A stretch of 64,000 nt of DNA from Pelomonas caseinilytica (GTDB taxonomy: Bacteria; Pseudomonadota; Gammaproteobacteria; Burkholderiales; Burkholderiaceae_C). Below are positions 25,939 to 33,856 of the stretch, in pieces. The DNA lies in assembly GCF_021353235.1 (NCBI RefSeq), contig NZ_JAJTWT010000004.1:1-64000 (forward strand). The letters run 5' to 3'. The position numbers and the translations under genes are program-made. Positions within the stretch are counted from its first letter, which is position 1, and every line of letters starts with the position of its first letter. A model generated the notes under the pieces. It ran no database searches. It was not told where the DNA came from and saw only the letters and a list, made by a program, of their open reading frames with translations.

Positions 25939-28122
25939 ATGCACGACCAGAACTTCCCCCGCGCGGGCCTGCGGGCCGCCGCGCCCATCAGCCTCGCCTG
26001 CCTCCTCGCCTGCCTCCCCGCCGTGCCCGCCTCGGCCCAGGTGCTTGCCGCCACGCTGGAGCGCGTCTCGGTCAGCGGCACGGCCGCCGGCCTGGCCGCG
26101 CCCGCCGGCAGCCCCTCGCGCCTCGGGCTGAGCCTGCAGCAGACGCCGGCCAGCGTCACCGTCATCGACCGCGAGGCCCTGGAGGCGCGCGGCGCCGCCA
26201 ACACCCAGGACCTGCTCAAGGGCGTGCCCGGCGTCGTCTTCGCCGACCCGCCGGGCTCGGCCGGCAGCGTCTACTACCGCGGCTTCGGCGCCAGCTCGCT
26301 GGCCCAGCTCTACAACGGCATCAGCGTGCAGTACGACGCCATCGCCGCGCGGCCGGTGGACAGCTGGATCATCGAGCGCCTGGAAGCCATCGGCGGGCCG
26401 TCCAGCTTCCTCAACGGCTCGGGCGCCGTCGGCGGCACGATCAACGTCGTCACCAAGGTGGCCGACACCAGCGGCGACCTGGCGCGCCTGGTCGTCGGCC
26501 TGGGCGACCGCGCCCAGCTCGCCGGCAGCTGGCAGCGCGGCCTGGGCGATGGCGGCCAGGTGCTGCGCGTGGAGCTCAACCGCACCGAGGGCGCGCTCTG
26601 GACGCAAGGCCGCGACCGCAGCGCCTGGCAGGCCAGCGCCTCCTGGCGCGCGCCGCTGGCGCCGGGCCTGGTGCACACGCTGGCCCTGGAGCGCCAGCAC
26701 GAGCGCGTGACCCAGCCCTACTGGGGCACGCCCATGCTGCGGTCCGCGGACGGCAGCGTCAGCGGCGCACTGCGCTTCGACCCCGGCACCTACGGCATCA
26801 ACTACAACGTCGTCGATGGCCGCTACGAGCAGGACGTGGACTGGGCTCGCTCCATCACCGAGTGGACGCCGTCGCCCGGCACGCGCGTGAGCCACACCCT
26901 CTACCACTACGGCGCGCTGCGCGACTACGACAACGTCGAGTCCTACGCCTTCAAGGCGGGCAACACCCGGGTCGAGCGCTCCAGCGCCCTGCTGCAGCGC
27001 CACGACCAGCGCGTCAGCGGCAGCCGGCTGGAGGTCAGCCAGGCCGCGAGCATCGCCGGCCGGCGCTCGGACTTCGCCTTCGGCTGGGACTGGAGCTTCA
27101 ACCAGCAGACGCGCTTCCCGCTGTCGGTGGCCGGCCCCTTCGACCTCACCGACCCCTACGCGCCGCGCGACACCTACTTCCTGCAGACGCCCGGCATCAC
27201 GCGCACCTACACGCCCGGCGCGACGAACCTGCTGCGCAGCTTCGCCCTCTTCGCCGAGAACCGCACCGAGCTGGGCGGCGGCTGGGCGGTGGTAAGCGCG
27301 CTGCGGGCCGACCGCATTGCGCTGGACGTGCGCAACCACCGCGCCGCCAGCGCCAGCAACCCGGCGCTGTTCAACACCCGCTTCTCGCCGCTGACCGGCC
27401 GGCTCGGGCTGGTGAAGGACCTGAGCGCCGACTGGCAGGTCTATGCCCAGGCCAGCACCGCGGCCGACCCGCCCGCCGGCGTGCTCGCCACCGCCGGCTT
27501 CTCGGCCCTGCGCGACTTCGACCTCACGCGCGGCCAGCAGGTCGAGCTCGGCAGCAAGCTCGGCTTCGACCGCGGTCGCGGCTGGGCGACGCTGGCCGTC
27601 TACGACATCAAGCGCCGCCATCTCGCCATCACCGATCCCAACGACCGCACCCAGGTCATCCCGGTCGGTGCCCAGAGCAGCCGCGGCGTGGAGCTGAACG
27701 CGCACTGGCGGGCGAGTGCGCAGTGGACGCTCGCGGCCCAGGCCAGCGCCACGCGGGCGCGCTACGACGACTTCGTCGAGGTCGTCGGCAGCGCCACCGT
27801 GTCGCGCGCCGGCAACCGGCCGGCCAACGTGCCGGTGGTGGTGGCCGGCGCCAGCGCCGACTGGCGGCCCAACGAGGCCCTGGTGCTCGGCGCCGACTGG
27901 CGCTACGTGGGCCAGCGCTATGCCAACACCGCCAACACGGTCTGGGACGGCGCCTACCAGCTGCTCGGCCTGAACGCCACGCTGCGCATCACGCCGCAGC
28001 TCAGCGCACGGCTGCGGGTGGACAACCTGACCGACCGGCGCTACGTCGCCAGCCTCAGCACCAGCCTGCCCTACCTCGGCGCGCCCCGCAGCTTCAGCGG
28101 GGCCCTGGACTGGCGGTTCTGA
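25939..28122 (+). CDS. TonB-dependent siderophore-type receptor
   Basis: The 727-aa outer-membrane receptor has a signal peptide ending PASAQ, a plug domain (SVTVIDREALEARGAANTQ, LKGVPGVV, SVYYRGFG, IERLEAIGGPSSFLNGSG, GGTINVVTK) and a barrel ending SFSGALDWRF. Plug wording resembles ferric-siderophore receptors. Its position between YcnI-like, PepSY and PCuAC genes suggests it may import a metal-chelate (possibly copper or iron) handled by that operon. The ATG lies 1 bp after the ycnI-like stop. Confidence 0.88.
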   Translation: MHDQNFPRAGLRAAAPISLACLLACLPAVPASAQVLAATLERVSVSGTAAGLAAPAGSPSRLGLSLQQTPASVTVIDREALEARGAANTQDLLKGVPGVVFADPPGSAGSVYYRGFGASSLAQLYNGISVQYDAIAARPVDSWIIERLEAIGGPSSFLNGSGAVGGTINVVTKVADTSGDLARLVVGLGDRAQLAGSWQRGLGDGGQVLRVELNRTEGALWTQGRDRSAWQASASWRAPLAPGLVHTLALERQHERVTQPYWGTPMLRSADGSVSGALRFDPGTYGINYNVVDGRYEQDVDWARSITEWTPSPGTRVSHTLYHYGALRDYDNVESYAFKAGNTRVERSSALLQRHDQRVSGSRLEVSQAASIAGRRSDFAFGWDWSFNQQTRFPLSVAGPFDLTDPYAPRDTYFLQTPGITRTYTPGATNLLRSFALFAENRTELGGGWAVVSALRADRIALDVRNHRAASASNPALFNTRFSPLTGRLGLVKDLSADWQVYAQASTAADPPAGVLATAGFSALRDFDLTRGQQVELGSKLGFDRGRGWATLAVYDIKRRHLAITDPNDRTQVIPVGAQSSRGVELNAHWRASAQWTLAAQASATRARYDDFVEVVGSATVSRAGNRPANVPVVVAGASADWRPNEALVLGADWRYVGQRYANTANTVWDGAYQLLGLNATLRITPQLSARLRVDNLTDRRYVASLSTSLPYLGAPRSFSGALDWRF

Positions 28123-28124
28123 GC

Positions 28125-29639
28125 ATGCGCCGCGCCCTCTACCTGCTGCACCGCTGGGCCGGCATCGCCCTCGGGCTGGTGATGGCCCTGTGGTTCCTGT
28201 CGGGCATGGTGATGCTCTACGTCGGCTACCCCAAGCTGACGCCGGCCGAGCAGATGCAGGGCCTGCCCGTGCTGCGTGCCGGGCCGGGTTGCTGCGTGCC
28301 GCTGGCCGACGCCCTTGCGGCCTCGGGCCTGCGCCAGCCCGCGCAGTGGCGGCTGCTGCAGGTCGCCGGGCAGCCGCGCTACGTCTTCGGCGACGGCCGC
28401 CGGCTCGCCGTCGCGGTGGATGCCGTGAGCGGCCGGCGCGTGACGGCCGTCGACCGCGACGCCGCCGTGGTCGAGGCCAGCGCCTTCGCCGGCGGCCTGC
28501 CGGCCCGCTGGCTGGGACTGGCGGACGAGGACGCTTGGACCCATTCGCGCGCCCTCGACCCGCACCGCCCGCTGCACCGCGTGGCCGTGGACGACGCGGC
28601 CGGCCGCTGGCTCTACGTCAGCAGCCGCACCGGCGAGGTGGTGCGCGACGCCACCGCCGCCGAGCGCCGCTGGGGCTGGCTCGGCGCCTGGCTGCACTGG
28701 CTCTATCCGCTGCGCGGCGGCGCCCTCGACGCCTGGTGGGCCGACATCGTCATCGGCCTGGCCGTGGCCGGCAGCGCGCTGGCCCTCAGCGGCCTGGTCG
28801 CCGGCCTGTGGCGCTGGCGCTTCCAGGGCCGCTACAAGAGCGGCTCGCGCTCGCCCTACCGCGGCGGCCTGATGCGCTGGCACCACCTCGTCGGCCTGGC
28901 CGGCGGCACGCTGGCGCTCACCTGGGTCGTCAGCGGCCTGTTCTCCATGAACCCCTGGAAGGTCTTCGAGGCCGCCGGGCCGCGCGCCGACCGCCAGGCC
29001 TTCGCCGGCGGGCCGCTGCGCGCCGACGACGCCCCCGAGGCCCGCCGCGTGCTGCAGCGCCTGGCGGCCGACGGCTGGCAGCCGCGGCTGCTGGAATGGC
29101 GCCGCGTGGCCGGCCGGCCCGTCGTGCTCGTGCAGGCCGTAGGCGACAGCTTCCTGGCCGACGCCGAGGGCCGACGCCTGCCACCGCTGGACGAATCCAC
29201 GCTGGCCGCCGCCGCCGCGCGCATGCTGCCGGGCGCGCGCATCGCCGAGCGCCAGTGGCTGCACGGGTATGACGCCCACTACTACGCCCGCGAACCCCAC
29301 ACCATGGGCGGCCAACGCGAGCGCCCCCTGCCGGCGCTGCGCCTGCGCTTCGACGACGCCGCCGCGCACGAGGCCGTCATCGACCCCGCCACGGGTACCC
29401 TCGTGCAGCTGAGCACACGGCCGCAGCGCGCGCAGCGCTGGCTGTTCGCCTTCCTGCACAGCTTCGACCTGCCCCGCTTCCTCGACGCCCGGCCCGCCTG
29501 GGATGCCTGGATGCTGGGCTTCAGCCTGGCCGGCCTGGCCCTGTCCGCCACCGGCGTGGTGATGGGCTGGCGCCGGCTGCGCGGCCGGCCGCGGCGCCGC
29601 GCCGTCCTTCCGTTCCAATCCCCACAGGAGACTTCATGA
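28125..29639 (+). CDS. PepSY-associated inner-membrane protein
   Basis: The 504-aa protein is of the PepSY-TM type often paired with siderophore receptors. It starts MRRALYLLHRWAGIALGLVM, has a large periplasmic domain, helices near residues 200-230, a second RWHHLVGLAGGTLALTWVVSG helix, and a C-terminal helix (LGFSLAGLALSATGVVMGW). Histidines at helix ends (LLHRW, MRWHH, FLHSFDLP) could ligate heme, so a metal or siderophore reductase role is plausible. It starts 2 nt after the receptor stop. Confidence 0.85.
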   Translation: MRRALYLLHRWAGIALGLVMALWFLSGMVMLYVGYPKLTPAEQMQGLPVLRAGPGCCVPLADALAASGLRQPAQWRLLQVAGQPRYVFGDGRRLAVAVDAVSGRRVTAVDRDAAVVEASAFAGGLPARWLGLADEDAWTHSRALDPHRPLHRVAVDDAAGRWLYVSSRTGEVVRDATAAERRWGWLGAWLHWLYPLRGGALDAWWADIVIGLAVAGSALALSGLVAGLWRWRFQGRYKSGSRSPYRGGLMRWHHLVGLAGGTLALTWVVSGLFSMNPWKVFEAAGPRADRQAFAGGPLRADDAPEARRVLQRLAADGWQPRLLEWRRVAGRPVVLVQAVGDSFLADAEGRRLPPLDESTLAAAAARMLPGARIAERQWLHGYDAHYYAREPHTMGGQRERPLPALRLRFDDAAAHEAVIDPATGTLVQLSTRPQRAQRWLFAFLHSFDLPRFLDARPAWDAWMLGFSLAGLALSATGVVMGWRRLRGRPRRRAVLPFQSPQETS

Positions 29640-30085
29640 AACACTCCCTCGCCCTCCTCCTCGCCAGCCTGGCCCTGGCCGCATCGGCCCAGGCACAAAC
29701 CGTCGCCACCGACGCCTGGGTGCGCGCCACCGTACCGGGCCAGACGGCCACGGGCCTGTTCGTGCAGCTGACCTCGCCCACCAAGGCCCGCCTGGTGGGC
29801 GGCCGTTCGCCCGTGGCCGCCTCGGTGGAAGTCCACGAGATGAGCATGCAGGACGGCGTCATGCGCATGCGTGCCGTGCCCACGCTGGAGCTGCCGGCCG
29901 GCCAGCCGGTGATGCTCAAGCCCGGCAGCTACCACGTCATGCTGATGGGCCTGAAGGGCACGGTGAAGGCCGGCGACACGGTGCCGGTGACGCTGACCGT
30001 CGAGCGCGACGGCGCAGCCCCCGAGACGCTGCAGCTGCAGGCCCCCGTCCGCACGCTGGCGCCGACTCCGGGCCATGCGCATTGA
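29636..30085 (+). CDS. PCuAC periplasmic copper chaperone
   Basis: A 149-aa exported protein (signal MKHSLALLLASLALAASAQA) of the PCuA(C)/DUF461 family that carries Cu(I) in the periplasm, classically to cytochrome oxidase. The Met/His motif is visible as HEMSMQDGVMRM in the middle and HVMLM later, matching the family H-x-M ligand arrangement, with a C-terminal GHAH tail. Its ATG overlaps the PepSY gene stop (ATGA), so it ends the first copper operon. Confidence 0.93.
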   Translation: MKHSLALLLASLALAASAQAQTVATDAWVRATVPGQTATGLFVQLTSPTKARLVGGRSPVAASVEVHEMSMQDGVMRMRAVPTLELPAGQPVMLKPGSYHVMLMGLKGTVKAGDTVPVTLTVERDGAAPETLQLQAPVRTLAPTPGHAH

Positions 30086-30093
30086 GCGGGAAA

Positions 30094-30113
30094 AAGCCGG
30101 GGCGACCCGGCTT
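30094..30113 (+). terminator. Hairpin after the PCuAC gene
   Basis: AAGCCGGG (30094-30101) pairs with CCCGGCTT (30106-30113) around a GCGA loop, 8 bp beyond the PCuAC stop codon. There is no downstream T-tract on the plus strand; the A-run precedes the stem. It is probably the end of copper operon 1, but efficiency is uncertain. Confidence 0.5.
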
Positions 30114-30355
30114 GATCGCGGCTTCGTTCACGCTCGCGAGCCCCGATGATTCAGCCCGTCACCAGTGCACGGCCCCCGGCAACGCTGCGGCCCCTGGCGA
30201 GGCGGAACGCGACCCGCCCGCGACCATGAAAGCATCAACTTTCGGCCAGCCCGCGTCACCCTCCCGTGTCGCACCGACGGCCGCCTGCGCTGTGATCCAC
30301 GCCGCAGCCCAACGCCCCTCGCGGGTGCGTCCCGGGCGGCGTGGAGCGCCCTTGC

Positions 30356-30390
30356 GCCCCGAACCGCTCCGCCGGTTCGGGGCCTTCCTT
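30356..30390 (+). terminator. Intrinsic terminator or attenuator upstream of the second DUF2946 gene
   Basis: GCCCCGAACC (30356-30365) pairs perfectly with GGTTCGGGGC (30374-30383), followed by CTTCCTTTG. It is the strongest terminator-like structure in the 331-bp gap 30086-30416 and lies only 27 bp before the DUF2946 start. It could end readthrough from operon 1 or attenuate operon 2. I see no protein gene in this gap; a short frame beginning near 30226 has no recognisable features. Confidence 0.55.
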
Positions 30391-30416
30391 TGCCCGCCTC
30401 CACCGGCCCGCTGACC

Positions 30417-30779
30417 ATGCACGCCGGCCGCCGCCCCTGGCGCTTCACGACCTGGCTGGCCATCGCCGCCTTCGTGGCGGCGGCGCTCGCGCCCGCCCTG
30501 TCCCACGCCGTCGCCCTCTACCGCGGCGCGAGCTGGGCCGACATCTGCAGCGCCTCGGCGCAGCGCCCGGCCCCGGGCGACGACACCATCCCGCTGACCC
30601 AGGCCTTCGAGCATTGCGGCTACTGCACGCTACACCTGCCCTCGCTCGACCTCCCGCCGCCCCCGGCCCTGGCCGCCGCCCCGGCGCACGGCGTGGCCGC
30701 GCCTCGCCCGCCCCGGCCACACGCCCCGCCGTCGCCGCCCTGGCTCCGCGCCCTCCCCCGCGGGCCACCGCGCGGCTGA
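30417..30779 (+). CDS. DUF2946 protein, second CruR-like upstream ORF
   Basis: A 120-aa DUF2946 protein with an N-terminal hydrophobic helix (TTWLAIAAFVAAALAPALSH), C67-G-Y-C70, and a proline-rich tail ending RGPPRG. It has the CruR architecture, but the terminal motif is RGPP instead of RAPP and lies two residues from the end. It heads operon 2 (PEP-CTERM Met-rich protein, OprC-like receptor, Ig-repeat lipoprotein), so copper-dependent control of those genes is inferred. The spacer to the next gene is 105 nt. Confidence 0.72.
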   Translation: MHAGRRPWRFTTWLAIAAFVAAALAPALSHAVALYRGASWADICSASAQRPAPGDDTIPLTQAFEHCGYCTLHLPSLDLPPPPALAAAPAHGVAAPRPPRPHAPPSPPWLRALPRGPPRG

Positions 30780-30884
30780 TGCCGGCGGCCGGTGGCCGCC
30801 TTCGACTCCCCATGTTCCGTCCGCGCCCGGCGCACCGAATGGTGCCCCGGCGTGGCACCCCATTTCGACTCCACGAGAACCCAC

Positions 30885-31625
30885 ATGAAGCACTTCGCAT
30901 TTGCCGCCGCGCTGCTCGCGGCCTTCGGTACCGCCCCGGCCCACGCCACCACCTACACCGTCACCACGACGTGGCTCGAGCCCCAGACGCAGCCCAAGAA
31001 CACCGTCTTCCAGGGCAGCTTCCTCTACGACGAGGCCACGCACACCGTCTCCGGGCTGCAGGGCCTGCTGAGCGAGTCCATGACCGGCATGAACGCCGCC
31101 TCGATGGTGTGGCTGCCGCTGAACTACCAGCTGCAGAGCTGGCATGACGCGTCGCTCGGCGGCACCTTCGCGGCCGTCTTCAAGAACGGCACCACGGCCA
31201 CGTTCTGCTCGACCGCGATGTGCGGCAGCCCGACGGACGACTGGTCGCCCCAGACGGGCTTGGCCGTCGGCGGCATCTACGCCGGCTTCCCGGTCGCCCG
31301 CAACAACGCCGGCAATGCCTACGCGCTGATCTTCGTGCCCGACAACCCGACCGCCGCCCTCACGCAGGCGCAGGTCGACAAGCTGGCCTATGCCGACTGC
31401 ACGCCCACGGCACCGGGCGGAATGATGATGGGCGGCGGCATGATGGGCGCGGTGTGCATGACCGGCACCAGCCTCGCGGGCTACGGCGCGGTCGGCACCA
31501 TGGACGGCTACCCGGTGTCGCAGACCATCGCGGCCGCCGTGCCCGAGCCCGACAGCTACGCCCTGCTCCTGGCCGGCCTGGGCCTGATGGGGGCCCTGGT
31601 GCGGCGCCGCCAACGCGAGGCCTGA
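30885..31625 (+). CDS. Met-rich secreted protein with PEP-CTERM anchor
   Basis: A 246-aa exported protein: signal peptide ending PAHA, a domain that I do not recognise, and a C-terminal sorting signal VPEPDSYALLLAGLGLMGAL followed by RRRQR, typical for exosortase. The domain contains QTQPKNTVFQGSF, LNYQLQSWHDASLGG, DDWSPQTGLAVGGIYAGFP, and the metal-ligand-like PGGMMMGGGMMGAVCMTGT. The same domain recurs at the C-terminus of the lipoprotein at 33847-36318. Position between a CruR-like uORF and an OprC-like receptor supports copper capture at the surface (inference). Confidence 0.8.
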   Translation: MKHFAFAAALLAAFGTAPAHATTYTVTTTWLEPQTQPKNTVFQGSFLYDEATHTVSGLQGLLSESMTGMNAASMVWLPLNYQLQSWHDASLGGTFAAVFKNGTTATFCSTAMCGSPTDDWSPQTGLAVGGIYAGFPVARNNAGNAYALIFVPDNPTAALTQAQVDKLAYADCTPTAPGGMMMGGGMMGAVCMTGTSLAGYGAVGTMDGYPVSQTIAAAVPEPDSYALLLAGLGLMGALVRRRQREA

Positions 31626-31630
31626 GCGCC

Positions 31631-33856
31631 ATGCGCCGTCCTCTTCGCTTGCTGGCGGCGGCCGGCCTGGCGCTGGCCGCCCTGCGCGTGCTGGCGCAGG
31701 CCACGCCCGAGGCTCCGCCGGCCGCGGCCAGCGCGCCGCAGCCGCTGCCCCGCCAGGTCGTCACCGGCACGGCGCGGGAGGACGGCCTCTTCGCCGCGCG
31801 CGCCAGCGCGGCCCAGCTCGCCCGCAGCCGCTCGGCCACGGGCGACAGCGCCCGGCTGCTGCAGGACCTGCCGGGCGTGAGCCTGTACGGGGCCGGCGGG
31901 GTCTCGAGCCTGCCGGCCGTGCACGGCCTGGCCGACGACCGGCTGCGCACCCAGGTCGACGGTATGGACCTCGTCGCCGCCTGTCCCAACCACATGAACC
32001 CGGCCCTGTCCTACATCGACCCCGCCGCCGTGGGCAGCGTGAAGGTCTATGCCGGCATCAGCCCGGTCAGCGTCGGCGGCGACAGCATCGGCGGCACCGT
32101 CCAGATCGAAGCGGCCGTGCCCGAGTTCGCCGCCGAAGGCGAGGGCCCGCTCGTGCACGGCCGGTGGTCCGGCTTCTGGCGCAGCAACGGCCGCGCGCAC
32201 GGCAGCAACGCCTCGGCCACCTTCGCCACCGAGCAGCTGAGCGTGAGCCTCGCGGCGGCCACGTCGCGGCAGCGGAACTTCCATGCCGGCGGCGCGTTCA
32301 AGCCCGCCGCGCCGGGTTCGGAGACGGGGCCGGTCATCCCCGGCGACGAGGTGGCCTCCAGCGCCTACCAGGCCCGCAACGAGGAAGTGCGCCTGGCCTG
32401 GCGCGAGGCCCGGCATCTCGTGCAGCTCTCGTTCGGCCACCAGCGCATCGGCTTCGAGGGCTTCCCGAACCAGCGCATGGACATGACGGACAACCTCGGC
32501 CGTCAGGCCCACCTGCGCTACACGGGCCGCTTCGACTGGGGCCGCCTGCAGGGCCGGCTCTGGCAGCAGAAGGTCCACCACGCGATGGACATGGGCCCGG
32601 ACCGCTACTTCTACGGCTTCGGCATGCCCATGCTGACCGAGGCGACGACGCGCGGCATGCAGGCCCAGGCGGACATCGACGTGGGCGAAAGCGACACGCT
32701 GCGCCTGGGCGCCGAAAGGCAGACCTACGTGCTCTACGACTGGTGGCCGCCCGTGGGTGGCTCCATGGGGCCCAACGCCTTCTGGAACGTCGACGACGGC
32801 CGGCGGCTGCGCTCCGGCGCCTTCGCCGAGTGGGAGGCGCACTGGGGCGGCGCGTGGACGACGCTGGCCGGCGTGCGGGGCGACCGCGTCGTGACCGATG
32901 CCGCCACGGTGCAGGGTTATGACAACGGCCTGGGCGCCATCTGGGGCAACGAGGCGGCGGCCTTCAACGCGCTGCACCACCGCCGCGGCGACAACCTGCT
33001 GGACCTCGCGCTGACCGCGCGCTACCAGCCCGACGCCCGCCAGTCCTACGAGCTCGGCATCGCGCGCAAGGGCCACGCGCCCAACCTCTACCAGCGCTAC
33101 CCGTGGTCCACGCAGCCGATGGCGGCACTGATGAACAACTTCGTCGGCGACGGCAACGGCTACGTCGGCAACGGCACGCTGCGTCCCGAGACGGCCCACA
33201 CCCTCGGCCTGAACGCCGCGTGGCGGGACGCCGCGGGCGAGGACTGGGAACTCAAGGCCGCAGCCTACCTGACGCGGGTGCGCGACTTCATGGACGCTCG
33301 GCGTTGCGACTTCGGCCAGTGCGGCGCCGCCAATGCCACGGCGGCCACGGGCTTCCTGCTGCTCCAGTACGCCAACGCGCCGGCTCGGCTGTACGGCCTG
33401 GACCTCTCCGGCCACCGGCGGCTGGCCCACGGCGAGGGCGGCGAGTGGAGCGCCGCCTTCGTGCTGGCCGTCGTGCGCGGGCGCAACCGCGCGACCGGCG
33501 ACGGCCTCTACAACCTCATGCCCGACAACCTCAAGCTCGCCCTCACGCACAAGCTCGGCGGCTGGACCGGCTCGCTGGAGCTGCAGGGCGTGGCGGCCAA
33601 GCAGCGCATCTCGCGGGTGCGCAACGAGATGGCCACACCCGGCTACGCCCTCGCCCACCTGCGCGCCAGCTACGAGTGGCGCCAGGCCCGCATCGATCTC
33701 GCCATCGAGAACCTGCTGGACCGGCTGCACGCCTCGCCGCTGGGCGGGGCCTACCTGGGCCAGGGCCGCTCGATGACCTCCGCCGGCATCCCCTGGGGCA
33801 CCGTCGTGCCGGGCGCCGGCCGCTCCTTCAACACCTCGGTGAGCCTATGGTTCTGA
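31631..33856 (+). CDS. oprC: OprC/NosA-like TonB-dependent copper receptor
   Basis: A 741-aa outer-membrane receptor resembling OprC/NosA. The plug contains PGVSLYGAGGVSSLPAVHGL and C118-P-N-H-M122, matching the CxxxM copper motif of OprC. H317-A-M319 (within VHHAMDMG) matches the partner HxM motif. The barrel ends RSFNTSVSLWF with a terminal Phe. OprC binds Cu in these Cys/Met/His ligands for uptake. I chose ATG 31631, five bases after the preceding stop. The stop overlaps the start of the downstream lipoprotein gene. Confidence 0.87.
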   Translation: MRRPLRLLAAAGLALAALRVLAQATPEAPPAAASAPQPLPRQVVTGTAREDGLFAARASAAQLARSRSATGDSARLLQDLPGVSLYGAGGVSSLPAVHGLADDRLRTQVDGMDLVAACPNHMNPALSYIDPAAVGSVKVYAGISPVSVGGDSIGGTVQIEAAVPEFAAEGEGPLVHGRWSGFWRSNGRAHGSNASATFATEQLSVSLAAATSRQRNFHAGGAFKPAAPGSETGPVIPGDEVASSAYQARNEEVRLAWREARHLVQLSFGHQRIGFEGFPNQRMDMTDNLGRQAHLRYTGRFDWGRLQGRLWQQKVHHAMDMGPDRYFYGFGMPMLTEATTRGMQAQADIDVGESDTLRLGAERQTYVLYDWWPPVGGSMGPNAFWNVDDGRRLRSGAFAEWEAHWGGAWTTLAGVRGDRVVTDAATVQGYDNGLGAIWGNEAAAFNALHHRRGDNLLDLALTARYQPDARQSYELGIARKGHAPNLYQRYPWSTQPMAALMNNFVGDGNGYVGNGTLRPETAHTLGLNAAWRDAAGEDWELKAAAYLTRVRDFMDARRCDFGQCGAANATAATGFLLLQYANAPARLYGLDLSGHRRLAHGEGGEWSAAFVLAVVRGRNRATGDGLYNLMPDNLKLALTHKLGGWTGSLELQGVAAKQRISRVRNEMATPGYALAHLRASYEWRQARIDLAIENLLDRLHASPLGGAYLGQGRSMTSAGIPWGTVVPGAGRSFNTSVSLWF

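Noticed and set aside
30226-30414. A 62-codon frame in the gap before the second DUF2946 gene
   Set aside because: It crosses the terminator hairpin and has no recognisable features; not enough support to call a gene.
30853-30868. TGGCAC-N5-TTCG, resembling a sigma-54 promoter, before the Met-rich PEP-CTERM gene
   Set aside because: The -12 element is TTCG instead of TTGC, it leaves almost no leader before the ATG, and it lies within a CruR-type leader where other control is expected.
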